A stretch of DNA of 64,000 nt. Source: Ascoidea asiatica (lineage: Eukaryota > Ascomycota > Saccharomycetes > Ascoideales > Ascoideaceae). The notes beneath the pieces were generated by a model. The model saw only the letters and a program-made list of their open reading frames with translations, was not told the origin of the DNA and made no database searches. A program made the position numbers and the translations under genes. Each line of letters opens with the position of its first letter. Within the stretch, counting starts at the first letter, position 1. This document shows, piece after piece, positions 11,305 through 22,670 of the stretch. The stretch is from contig BCKQ01000007.1 of assembly GCA_001600695.1 (NCBI GenBank), positions 185,607 through 249,606 on the forward strand, in the 5' to 3' direction.

Positions 11305-13215
11305 ATGAGGCGAGCTGTTAATAAATTATTACCTTCAAGGACAAAAATCTTATCAAAAAATACAATATCAAATTTACAAAAAAATTTTAAAAAAAATTTA
11401 AATTTAAAAAATTTAAATTCAATTTTTGAATTTTATATATCTTTAAAAAATACAATAATTGAATTTAAACCTGCTGATTTAATTAATGGTTTTATAATAT
11501 TAAATTTAAGAAAAAATTTAATAAATATAAAAATTAATTTATCAATTATTGGTTTTGTTAAAATTAAATCTTATAATAATGTAACTTCAAATTCTTCAAA
11601 TTCAAGAAAAATTATATTATTTAATAAAAAAAAAACTTTATATGGTGATATTAATAATAATAATAATCATAATCATAATTTACCTTCTTTAAGTCAAGGT
11701 GAACATAGATTTCCATTTTCAATAAAATTACCTTCAAAAAATATTTTTACAAGTATAAATTTTGAAAAAGGTTCAATTTCTTATTATTTAAAAGCTGAAA
11801 TTATTCATAATAATAATTTATCTAATTTTGATATAAATTCAAATATTACAATTAATTCAAATAATTCAAATAATTCAAAAAAATCAAATCATTCAAATAA
11901 TTCAAATATATCTCATTTTTCAAATAATTCAAATAACTCTAATCACTCAAATAATTCAAATAACTCTAACAACTCAAATAATTCTTATAACTCAATACAT
12001 TCTCATAATTCAAATAACTCAACTAATAATCAAAATAAATCATCTAGATTCTCAAAACAATTCAAATCAAATTCTTCTTTATCCAAAAATACTTCACCTT
12101 CACCTTCAACAATTTCAATTACAAACTCTAATATGGACTTAAACTTAGATTCTGATTCAAATTACGTTTCAATTGCAATTTGTGAAAAAAATATTTCAAT
12201 TTTATATCCAATTAATATTTCAAAATTACCAAAACCAAAACCAAAAATTTTATTATTAAATAATGATTTATCAACAAATGATATAAATAATAAAAATAAT
12301 TCTTTAACTTATTATTCTCAAGATAAAAAAAAAAAGAAAAATTCATCTAAAAAACTTGATAAATCATTAAATATTAAAAAAATTAGTAATAACAACATCA
12401 ATAACAATAGTAATAATAATAGTAGTAGTGATGAAAATTCTTCTTTAACTATAACCAATTCTATAATAACAACTACAAATGCTTCAAAATCTTCAAATAA
12501 TATAGGTAATAGAAGTATAATGACAAATAATAGTAATAGTACTGAAAGTTCAAATAGTTTAAAAAATTCAAATATTAAAAGACATAAAAGTATTTCCAAA
12601 AATAAAAATTTAACTAAATTATCAATAACAATTCCAGATACTGGTTATCTTAAAGGTGATTTAATTCCAATAAATATTTTTTTTAAACATAATAAAGTTG
12701 TTCAATCAATTAATGGTATCATTATTACTTTATTCAGACTTTGTAGAGTTGATGATAGTCCTCATGGTGCTGTACAATCTTTTAGAAAAGATTTAGCTCA
12801 AACTATAAAACCTTTAATTATTGATCCAAAAAATTTAACTTGTGAATTAAATACAATATTAAGAATACCATATGATATATTTCCAACAATTGTTGGTTCT
12901 CCATTAATTTCTTTTCAATATTATATTGAAGTTTTATTAAATTTATCAAATAAAAAAAATTCTTTAGATTTATTATTATCTAAAAGTTCAATAATTGATC
13001 CTTTAATTTCAAATAGTCATTCTAATCATAATTTAAATTTAAATAATCAAAATTCACTTGAAAATAATTTAATTTTTAAAAATAATAATGAATTAATCTT
13101 TAATGTTGATAAATTAAGAAGAATGAATAATGTTATAACTTCAACAACTGAAATAATAATTGGAACTGAAAGAGATGATGAATTGATTGATGATATTCAT
13201 AGTAACAATAATATT

Positions 13216-13249
<34 letters not shown>

Positions 13250-14025
13250 TATGTAATAATCTTAACCATATATCAATCTCTTCAAATTTAGAAAATCAAT
13301 CTCCACTTCATCTTGATCCAGAAAATGAAATACAATCACAATTACCACATGATCCTATAATTCATAATCAATCAGAGACTCTATTGATAAGTCCAATAGC
13401 AATCAATAGTAGAGAAAATATCCTCAATTCAACATTACCTTCATATGGAGAATCCAATATTAATGATAACTTAAATTCTCATTCATCTGATAATAATTTA
13501 AATCAACCAATACCGATGCCATTTTCAATTCCTTTGCCTGAAAATAATGGTAATATATCTGAAAAGGAAATGTTAAGAATAAGGGCTGACGCCTTGTTAC
13601 CTTCTGAGCCTCCAGATTTATCAATTGATGAAATTACTTCTAATTCTATTATTACTCCAAATGATGAAAATAATGCAAATCATGATAGTACTAAAGAAGT
13701 TGAAATAGATCAGTATGAAAATTTGACCGATAACTCAAATGAAAATCTTGTCAAAAATGAAATTGGTTCCCTTAGTGATCCCGATAGAGAAAGATTGAAT
13801 CAGAATATTACTCGAAGATACAATTCAACAAATATTGGATCAATACCGCTTGAGGCTCTTGAGATCAAAGATTTTGTACCTAAATATAAAGAAGAAGAGG
13901 AAGATGAAGAAGATGGTGATACAATTGAACAAGATTTAGTTTTTGAAACTTCGGATTTCAATGATAATGTTACTATAACCAATAAGTCAATGAGATTGCA
14001 AGTGTCTACAAGCATAAGTAAATAA
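11305..14025 (+). CDS. RIM8: Arrestin-like pH-signalling adaptor Rim8/PalF
   Basis: Rim8/PalF is the alpha-arrestin that links the plasma-membrane alkaline-pH sensor Rim21/PalH to ESCRT (Vps23) and to Rim101 processing. The N-terminal arrestin half is seen at about residues 35-175 (FEFYISLKNTIIEFKPADLI, FSIKLPSKNIFTSINFEKGS, ISYYLKAEI). The C-terminal half starts at about 437 with IPDTGYLKGDLIPINIFF and includes LFRLCRVDD, SFRKDLAQTIKPLIIDP and SFQYYIEVLLNLS, then KLRRMNNVITSTTEIIIGT near 605-622; these match Rim8 rather than Rod1 or Art arrestins. An Asn/Ser-rich insert of about 250 residues separates the halves. The acidic C-terminal tail has a VPKY element that could act as a PY-like ligase contact (inference). 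Length 906 aa, longer than S. cerevisiae Rim8 because of the insert and tail. Confidence 0.88.
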
Positions 14026-15071
14026 TCTATTGATATACAATACAAATTACAAATTTTCAATTCTTTTTTTTTTAATTCCTTTTATTAGTTTTTCCATTTC
14101 ATCATGATGTTTACCCACATTTTGTTTTAACTTATGTGTTATGTTTTTTTTTTTTTTTTTTCAACCTTTTATTTTGCATAGATACTTTTTTGATTTTATA
14201 ATTGTATATTTCTAGGGAATTAATTCATTTAATTTATTTGTTCGTTTTGCTTTCTTTTTTTTTTCTTTCCTTTTTTCTCTATAGTTTATTTACTTACTTA
14301 TACATTCTTGTTTTATTTTGGTAAATAACAATAAGCAGCAAATTGTTTCAAACCATGCTGCTTAAGCTTTAATATATTCTCTTTATAATTAAATCTTATA
14401 ATATATTATTAGCATATCCTTTCAAGTAAAGATTGTTTATGAATATCTCCTAGCTTTCAGATAGGAATGTTATACAAACCTGTTTATTATTATCAGCTTT
14501 GTTCATAATACAAATTTAGCAAATATTACTTTATACACTTCTTTTTGATATTTCAGGAATATTTCGAACCTATTTTTAGGTTTTTTGTTCTAAATTAATT
14601 CTAAAATTCGGCTTTCCAACAATCACATGATCTGCAATAGCCGACAATCCGTGTCCTATTTTTAAAAATTATTGCCCCGATAAAACTTGCCCTATAAAGT
14701 TGTAAAAATACAATCACGTTTATAAAATGAGGGCTACAAATTGAGTTAAATAATAAAAAATGACAAGTTCAAAATTACACCTTCACCATCTTAAATAAGT
14801 CACGTGCCTGTATGACGTGACTGTGAAAAACTAGGGCTATGAGAAAAATAATCAATTTTGACTGCTGTCTGAAGAGATTACAAAGGAGCTGTGAACTATG
14901 CGAAATTTTGGACTGGTTGGATAATCTCTAAATCCCAATCCAATTTGCCAATAGTGAGCACCATTTCAATCAGTATTGATAGAATATATTATTGATTTTT
15001 AATTTAAAAAACTATTAATTTTTAATTTTATACTTAATAGCCAATATAATAACAAGAATAATATAAGCAAA
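14026..15071. promoter_or_regulatory. RPS23 promoter region with Tbf1/Cbf1-type sites
   Basis: The left half is T-rich 3' flank of RIM8. Within 14620-14860 lie GTCACGTG at 14799-14806 (Cbf1 E-box), ACGTGAC at 14815-14821, AGGGCTAC at 14730-14737, AGGGCTAT at 14833-14840 and the inverted GCCCTATA at 14689-14696. Paired Tbf1 (AGGGCTAT half-site) and Cbf1 sites are the known ribosomal-protein promoter design in Candida-type yeasts that do not rely on Rap1. No Rap1-like site was seen. Confidence 0.65.
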
Positions 15072-16160
15072 ATGGGTAAAGGAAAACCAAGAGGGTTAAA
15101 TTCTGCTAGAAAATTAAGAACTCATCGTCGTAACAAGTAAGTTATAAATCCTTAAAAGATATCCCAATAAAATGGAAAAGATGAATGAAAACAATTAGAA
15201 TAATTTTCTCAATCATGGAAATATACAATATCTGAAAAGAGAAATATTCAGCTTCAAAAATAAACAAATTAATATATGATTCATATATCAAAAAGGAATA
15301 TTAATGAAGAAATTTGGCAAAAAATAAATTGAAAACCAAGAATTGAGACAAGTTTTATAGTCTTTAAATAATGTAAAAAATCTTACAAACGGAAATCAAT
15401 CAATTGGGGTTCTTAATTCATCTAATTTTTTTAAATGGAATTTCCATATAAAAGATTTTTTAGATAATGACCATTAAAAGAACTTTTTCTAAAACATTCA
15501 GGCCTTACCTTAATAGTAATTTATAATAACTTTTTGATATTCCATATGAATTCAATTTGATTCTTTTAAATTTTTTTTATTTTCAAATAAGAGAACAAAA
15601 GCTATTCCAGAATTCATCATTTAGGATCCGAAAATCAATTCAAATAAAATGGTAATTTTCTACTCAAATTTTCGAAACTTTAGATAATAAATTATTCTTG
15701 TTGAATCAATTCATTTTAGACTAAACCTTTTAAGAATTTTTGATTACTAACTTAAATAATTTCTTTTTTATTTCATTATTAAAATAGTCGTTGGGCTGAT
15801 CAATCATATAAAACCAGATTGTTAGGAACAGCTTTCAAATCTTCTCCATTTGGTGGTTCTTCTCATGCCAAAGGTATTGTTTTAGAAAAAATTGGTGTTG
15901 AAGCTAAACAACCAAATTCTGCTATTAGAAAATGTGTAAGAGTTCAATTAATTAAAAATGGTAAAAAAGTAACTGCTTTCGTTCCAAATGATGGTTGTCT
16001 TAATTACGTTGATGAAAATGACGAAGTTTTATTAGCCGGTTTCGGTAGAAAAGGTAAAGCTAAGGGTGATATTCCAGGTGTTAGATTCAAAGTTGTTAAA
16101 GTTTCTGGTGTTTCATTATTAGCTTTATGGAAAGAAAAAAAAGAAAAACCAAGATCATAA
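15072..16160 (+). CDS. RPS23: 40S ribosomal protein uS12 (Rps23), two exons
   Basis: Joined exons 15072-15136 and 15788-16160 give 145 aa, exactly the S. cerevisiae Rps23 length. Exon 1 encodes [20 protein letters not shown] plus N and two bases of the next codon. Exon 2 supplies the third base and continues [20 protein letters not shown] to the end KEKKEKPRS. The decoding-centre segment [15 protein letters not shown] is intact, including the proline that is hydroxylated in yeast. uS12 sits at the A-site of the small subunit and monitors codon-anticodon pairing. The long open frame from 15819 misses the true N-terminus because of the intron. Codon use is the least low-complexity in the window, as expected for a highly expressed gene. 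Confidence 0.98.
15137..15787 (+). other. Spliceosomal intron of RPS23
   Basis: The donor is GTAAGT (15137-15142), the branch site is a perfect TACTAAC (15745-15751) and the acceptor is TAG (15785-15787), 36 bases after the branch. It interrupts codon 22 after its second base. At 651 nt it is long. I saw no convincing box C/D or H/ACA snoRNA inside. Confidence 0.97.
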
Positions 16161-16444
16161 GTTATCTTTTATATATATATTATTTTCACTCAATAAACAT
16201 ATAAACATAATGTGCCATAATTAAATTTAGAGGTTAACACTCCTTGTTTTTTTAACTAGCTTTTCTTTTTGAAATTACATAAAGTAAACTATAATAATTT
16301 TGAAATTATTGAAAAAAAATGTATTACAGGCTTTCCTAATTGAATTTTCTAAATTAATTCTAAAAAGTTACTCACGTAGTTATTACAATTATTATATATT
16401 ATTATTTACTATATTCATCAATAATGAACATTAAAAAAGTCTAT
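16161..16444. terminator. Convergent 3' flanks of RPS23 and HPR1
   Basis: This 284-base AT-rich spacer lies between two tail-to-tail genes. TATATATATATTATTTT follows the RPS23 stop directly and is a plausible polyadenylation efficiency element. Confidence 0.4.
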
Positions 16445-18393
16445 CTAATACTCTAAATCAGTAACATCTGTATTCACAGACTCACGACTTGTTGGAATAT
16501 GAGTGGAAGAAGAATAAAAAGAAGAACTTACATTTCTTTCCATATGCTTTATTCTCTTATAATCACTTTTGATCTCAGAATCATCTGTATTTTTATCAAC
16601 ATCACCATCACCATCATCATTCAGTTTTCTTTTTAATCCTCTTGATTTGATTTTCTCAATAAATGTTTTAAGCTTTTCATTTTCTAATTCTTCTTGTTTT
16701 TCATTAAGTTCTTTTCTTATTTTTAATTCTTCTTCAATTAATGATGGATCAAATAATCCTTTGAATCCAATTTTTGGTGAAACTAAATCAAATTTTAGCC
16801 AAAGTCCATTTTTTCTAGAATTTCTTAAATCTTTCCAATTCAAAAGATTTCTTTGATTTTCTAATTTTTTTAATTGTTCTTTAGATTTCACTTTATCAAA
16901 TTCAAAATCCATTGATTGATATACCATTTTAGTATCATTATCAATATCTTTATCAATATTATTATTTATTTGATTATTGCTGTTCTCTTTTTTCAGGTCT
17001 CCATTTGTTTCTATGATTTTATTTCTATTAATTTCATCCATATTTGTATCATTATCAGGATTTTTATTTACATTTGAAATATTATTAAGAATAGCATTTT
17101 TTTTTTCATTATTATTAAGTAATTCTTTTATAGAATTAATTTTTTCTTCAATTTCATTGAAATTTATTTTAAAATCTTCTAAATTTTTATTAAATTTATT
17201 ATTAAAAGATTCTTCTTTTGAGAAATTAATTAAATCAATTCCAAAATTTTGATTCCATAATTTTGTTAATTTTAAATTACCTAATTTATTCCAAAATGGA
17301 GGATCCCATTTATAATTTGGATTAATTAAATTTAAATCTTTTTTAAAATTTATTGCAAGATAATTTAATTCATTAAAAGTTTTAAATTTAATTAATTTCA
17401 TTGCAAACCAAAATAAATCATTTTGTTCACTTGCAGATTTTACAGAATAATTTAAAGATTTTTGAAAATCAAATAAATAACTTTGAATTAATTTTTTTAA
17501 AGTTATTAAAGTTGCAAAATCTTCTTGATTTGATAAAGTTCTATATGAATTTGGATATAAATCTCTAATTTGATCTTTTTTAATAATATTATTATTATTA
17601 AATTCAGTATCTAAATAAGTTTCTTTAATTGGTAAAATATTTAAATAATCAGTAATTTTTTCAATATTTTCATTTTTATTTTTTAAAGTTAAATTAAATA
17701 AAAAATTTATAATTATATAAAATTGAATTAATAATTGAGAAATTAAAATATTATTTTTTTTAATTTGATCATTAAAATAATTTGGATTTAAAAAATTATT
17801 AAAATTTAAATTAATTATTTGATTTAAAAATAAATTATTATTATAATAATTTAATTTTTTTTTATAATATAATAAATTTTCAATAGAATTTTTATTTAAA
17901 TTTGGATTTATTAATTTAATTTTTTTTAAAAAAAGATTATTATTTAAATTTATAAAATTTATTAAATTATTTGAATTAAAAAATTTTAAATCATTATTAA
18001 TTTTATTATTATAATCATTTTTATTTATATCTTTAATATTTTTATGTTTAAATCTTATATTATTTTTTATAAAATTATTTATAATATCATATAAATCATT
18101 AAATAAATTTGTAGTTTGAAAAGAATTTAAATTTAATAAAAAAGATAAAGGATTTTTTAAAAAATTTAAAAAAGTTATAAATTTTCTTGCATTTTGATTT
18201 GAAATTGAACCTGAGTTTAAATTTAAATTTAAATTTAAATTTGAATTAAAATTTATTAAATTATATGATAAATCATTATTAAAAGAAAAAATTTCATCTT
18301 TAGTTTTATAAGGTAATAAATTAAAAATTGAATCATTAATTTTAAATGAATTTGATAAATATAATTTAATTCTACCAATGAATATATAATTTG

Positions 18394-18424
<31 letters not shown>

Positions 18425-19123
18425 TATTATTGACATTAAATTTATTGAAGATTGTAATAATAAATTTGCAGGTCTTATTAAACCAACCATTTTAGTTAAA
18501 TGTTTTAATTTTTTATTTGAATTAATAGAAATTGAAGAATTAGATTTTTTATTTATAAAATTTATAAAAAAAGATAATTTTTTAAATCTTGATTCTAAAT
18601 AAAACCAAAATTTATAATTAAAATTTATTGAATTTGAAATTAAAATATTTTGAATTAAAATAAAAGATAAATCATAAGAAGCATTTTGAGATATATTTAT
18701 AAGATATAAAGATAAATCTAAAAGTATTGAATAATAATTTAAATTATCATTTAATAATAATTTTTCATTAGAAATATTTAAATCTATAAAAGGTAAGTTA
18801 TTATTATTATTATTATTATTATTGTTATTATGAGAAGAGATATAATTTAAAAGGTTATTAACAAATAAGAATTCTAAGATTAATTTAATTAATTCCTTAT
18901 CTAAGTTTTCATTTATTAAAGGATCTATTAATTTATTATAATTTTTTTTAAATATATCATTATTTATTGGATTTTTTATTAATGGTAAATTTATATTATT
19001 ATTATTATTATTATTATTTAATAATTCATTTGAAATTGATTGAATTAAGTCATTTAAAATTGGAGATAAAGACTTCACATATTTCTCAACGATCTTTGGT
19101 TTATCATAACTAGAACTCATCAT
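16445..19123 (-). CDS. HPR1: THO complex subunit Hpr1/THOC1
   Basis: Hpr1 is a core THO/TREX subunit that couples transcription elongation to mRNP assembly and export and limits R-loops. The sequence is diverged and Asn-rich, but THOC1 landmarks are in order: FIGRIKLYLSNSF (about 245-258; human THOC1 has FCGRIQLFLARLF), FITFLNFLKNPLSF (about 311-324; FWSLQDYFRNP in THOC1) and LGNLKLTKLWN (about 612; MGNEELTRLWN in THOC1). A Lys/Glu-rich helical C-terminus follows. Length 892 aa against 752 in S. cerevisiae, the excess being poly-Asn runs. Two in-frame CTG codons (codons 710 and 834) lie in unconserved parts. It is tail-to-tail with RPS23. The assignment rests on remembered motif similarity, not on a search. 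Confidence 0.82.
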
Positions 19124-19502
19124 TGAAGATCATCAATCGATTACTTCTTACTTCTTACTTATTTGATTACTTATTTGATTATCTATTCAAATATATATAT
19201 ATATCTATCTATATCTATATCTATATCTATTCATTTATTCATTTATTTACTTATTTATTTATTTATTTCACTTCTTTCAATTCAAATTTATTTCTTCAAA
19301 TAAACGAAAAAGCAAACAAAGCACGGGACTTCCTCGGTGTGTTCCCAAAAGGGGAATTTCTCAGTCGGACAGCCCCTTTCCGACCTCCTCTATTATTTCA
19401 TATTATATTATATTATTATATTATATTATTATATTATTATATTATATTATATTATATTACTCTATATTATATTGAAGTGTATGATATTAATGAAGTATGA
19501 TA
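19124..19502. promoter_or_regulatory. HPR1 upstream region with microsatellites and a CGG-N11-CCG site
   Basis: The gap between HPR1 (starts 19123, minus) and the DCP1 stop (19503) holds ATCT/ATTT microsatellite at about 19190-19270, a GC patch at 19310-19390 and a TATTA microsatellite at about 19390-19470. The patch contains GTCGGA and TCCGAC as a perfect inverted pair, giving CGG-N11-CCG at 19366-19382, the geometry bound by Gal4-type Zn2Cys6 dimers. Confidence 0.5.
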
Positions 19503-20111
19503 TTATTGGGATTTAATTGGATCATTTGATAGACAATATTTAATTAATTTATAAAAACTATCTCTGTCAGTTGGATTATGAATCCAGATACCATAAATAT
19601 CATCTAACCAATTTTTTATAATTAATAATGAATCTTGTTTCTCAAATTCATATTTATTACCTTTATAAATATTTGGATATTTATTAATTAAAATATTTGG
19701 AATTAAACCAATTGAGAAATTTTTTGGATTAATTCTATTTAAAATTATTAAACCATAAACATAATGATCATTTAATTCCATTTCATTTAAATTACTTAAA
19801 TTATTTAAATTATTTAAATTATTTAAATTATCTTTATCATAATCTCTTAAATATAAAGCTAAAGGACCAGAAATATCTAATTTTTCCCAACTTGAATCAA
19901 TTTCATTATATTTATATAATATTGATTGATAAGTTTGAAATAGAATATGTTTAATTTTTGGATCATATTTTCCAATAACATTAAAATTTATTATATTTTT
20001 ATAAAATTCCAATGACATTTCTTTATTTTTATCTTCTTCTATATTTATGTTATCATCATTAGTGTTATTATTATTATTTTCATCTTGATTTATATAGGAT
20101 ATTGAAGACAT
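19503..20111 (-). CDS. DCP1: mRNA decapping enzyme cofactor Dcp1
   Basis: Dcp1 is the EVH1-fold activator of the decapping enzyme Dcp2 in P-bodies. The match is strong along the chain: SLEFYKNIINFNVIGKYDPK, the Trp-containing SSWEKLDISGPLALYLRD, then YVYGLIILNRINPKNFSIG and YGIWIHNPTDRDSFYKLIKY, each with a clear S. cerevisiae Dcp1 counterpart. At 202 aa it is a little shorter than the 231 of S. cerevisiae, with a shorter variable loop holding an Asn-Asn-Leu repeat (about residues 95-108). An acidic, Asn-rich stretch precedes the domain. It is divergent from MPE1 across 380 bases. Confidence 0.95.
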   Translation of the reverse strand: MSSISYINQDENNNNNTNDDNINIEEDKNKEMSLEFYKNIINFNVIGKYDPKIKHILFQTYQSILYKYNEIDSSWEKLDISGPLALYLRDYDKDNLNNLNNLNNLSNLNEMELNDHYVYGLIILNRINPKNFSIGLIPNILINKYPNIYKGNKYEFEKQDSLLIIKNWLDDIYGIWIHNPTDRDSFYKLIKYCLSNDPIKSQ

Positions 20112-20422
20112 ATTTATATTAGTATAATTATGTTATTTGAGGAAATTAAAATTATAGTATAAAGATAAAGATAAAGATAAAGATAATATTGTTTTATTGA
20201 GTATTTAAACTTGAATCTCCATTTCTTAACAGTGGTTAGTGGTTAGTGGTGGTGGTGGTATTTGATTTATTATCTTTTACGTCGGCACCAGAAGTGTGGT
20301 AGTTGTGCCGGAACTCACTGAACCGACCACGGTCATGTGACGTGTTTTTGAATTCCTGGAGAAAGAAAATGATAAACAATAAAAAAAGCTATTGATAATA
20401 AATAATGGATAATAAATAATTA

Positions 20423-20473
<51 letters not shown>

Positions 20474-20491
20474 TAATCTATCATTGTTATA
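20112..20491. promoter_or_regulatory. Divergent DCP1/MPE1 promoter
   Basis: GTCATGTGACGTG at 20332-20344 combines two overlapping E-box-like sites and probably serves both genes. Flanking it are a short GATAAA tandem run (about 20158-20184) and a long AATC tetranucleotide run (about 20424-20473) just before the MPE1 ATG. Confidence 0.5.
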
Positions 20492-21025
20492 ATGCCTTCA
20501 ATAATATATTATAGATTCAAGTCTCAAAATAAAGAATCAAGATTGAATTTTGATGGAACTGGAATATCTGTATTTGATTTAAAAAGAGAAATAATAAATT
20601 TAAATAAATTAGGTAATGGATTAGATTTTATTTTAAAATTATATAATAAAGATACAAATGAAGAATATATTGATGATTCTGAAATAATTCAAAGATCTTC
20701 AAGTGTAATTGTAAGACGTAGTCCTGCCATAAGACATGGAAAATTTAATGCTTCAAGATATGTAACTGGTAAACCAAGAATCTTAAGACATACTCCTCAA
20801 AATAATATTAATATAAATAGTAATAATAATAATAACAGTAACAGTAACAATATCATTAATCAAAATAATTTTAATCAAAGTTCTTTGAATAATAATTCAA
20901 ATATTCAATCTGAAGAAGATAGAATTAAAGCTATGTTTCAAAATCAAGATAATGCTTGGCAAATGCAACAACAAGAATTATCTGAAAAAAAACCAATATT
21001 CTTTAATAAAAATCAATTACCATCA

Positions 21026-21061
<36 letters not shown>

Positions 21062-21613
21062 TCAACTTTAAATGGTTCTAATTCTCAAGATCCTCCTCCT
21101 GCAGGTTATATATGTTATAGATGTGGTTCAAGTGATCATTTTATAAAAAATTGTCCAACTAATAATGATCCAAATTTTGAAGTTAAAAGAATTAAAAGAA
21201 CTACAGGTATACCTAAATCTTATTTAAAAACTGTTGAAAAACCACCATTAGAAGAAGGTGGTAGTTATATGATTACTGATGATGGAAAATTTGTAATTGC
21301 AGAAGCTGATAAAAAATCTTGGGAAATTTATCAAAAAAAACAAGAAGATTTATTAAATTTACAAATTAATAATATTAATGATAAATCTTTAATTGATCCA
21401 TTATCAAATAAATTATTTAAAAATCCAGTTAAATTACCATGTTGTTTAAAAACTTATTCATTAAATTTAATTGAAGAAAATTTATTAAATAATGATTTTA
21501 TTTGTCCAAATTGTTTAAAACAAGATATTTTCTTAGATCAATTAAAACCAGATATTCAAATGGAATTAAAAATTAATAATTATTTAAATGATTTAAAAAA
21601 TAATACTCTTGAT

Positions 21614-21682
<69 letters not shown>

Positions 21683-22189
21683 TCTACTAAAAATAATAAT
21701 CAACTAAGTAATCAAATGAATAATCAAATTCAAAGTCAAAATCAAATTTTAAGTAATATAAATAATAATATATCTAATATGAATTATAATGCTATGAATA
21801 ATAATAATAATACTAATAATAATGAAAATAATAATAATAGTTTACTTCATAAAAGAGATGAAAATAATTCAGTTAATGTAAAAAGAGCAAAAATTTCATT
21901 ACCTTCTAAACCACAATCAATTCCTTCTATACCTCAAATGTCATCATTACCAATGAATTTAAATAATATGAATAATATGAACAATTTAAATAATTTAAAT
22001 AATATGAATAATATGAATAACATGAATATGAATATTCCAAATATGTCAGGTTTACCAAATCTTCCTCCAATTCCAAATTTACCAAACTTACCAAATTTAC
22101 CAAATATGTCAAATATGTCAAATTTACCAAATTTAAATAATAATAATCAAAATTTTTTCTCATTCAATCCTTCATTTAATAATCAATGA
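20492..22189 (+). CDS. MPE1: Cleavage and polyadenylation factor subunit Mpe1 (RBBP6 family)
   Basis: Mpe1 is the CPF subunit that contacts the pre-mRNA polyadenylation signal and has a ubiquitin-ligase-like RING. Domains in order: an N-terminal DWNN ubiquitin-like domain (about 1-78, MPSIIYYRFKSQ to SSSVIVRRSP), a CCHC zinc knuckle CYRCGSSDHFIKNC at about 206-219, the following conserved GIPKSYLK, then a U-box/RING-type segment at about 302-355 (DPLSNKLFKNPVKLPCC, then FICPNCLKQD). The C-terminal third is a run of about 20 Asn followed by Asn/Met/Leu/Pro repeats. Length 565 aa against 441 in S. cerevisiae, the excess being low complexity. Confidence 0.95.
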
Positions 22190-22670
22190 TTCAATATTCT
22201 TATATTTTTAATGAATATATACTGTATATATGTAACATAATTCAAATGAAATATCAAAATCAAAATGACAATCATAACAATTAATATAGTACAATACTTA
22301 ACTTTTTGAATTGAAATATTAGACTATTTTTTTATGCAATTCAAAATAATATATGGGTAATTTTTACTAAAAAGGACATTATTAAAAGGCTACAAGAGGA
22401 ATTTAAGAAAAAAGAAAGACTAATTTATATAATATGGCATTTCTTGAATAGAAAATACCTAAAGTTCTATTGATTTCTATAGTTCTATAAAAGTTTAATT
22501 ACAAATTAATGTATACCTTGGTGACTAATACATTGTTCCTGAAAGTCTTGAAACCTTTCAAGAATACCAAAATAATAAATAACATCTAACTTATGGCTCT
22601 GTCCTAAACATCTATCTAATGATGAAATCTAAAAGCTTTTTAGATCTTCATTTTTCATATGTTTGTAGAA
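22190..22670. terminator. Convergent 3' flanks of MPE1 and the Zn2Cys6 gene
   Basis: An AT-rich spacer between tail-to-tail genes, with TATATATGTA-type elements shortly after the MPE1 stop. Nothing else is seen. Confidence 0.35.

Noticed and set aside
14555-14590. Inverted TTCGAACC as a tRNA B box
   Set aside because: The neighbouring bases do not fit the B-box consensus and no cloverleaf or A box is present.
15137-15787. snoRNA inside the RPS23 intron
   Set aside because: Only weak box-like words were seen, without paired C/D or C'/D' spacing or a terminal stem.
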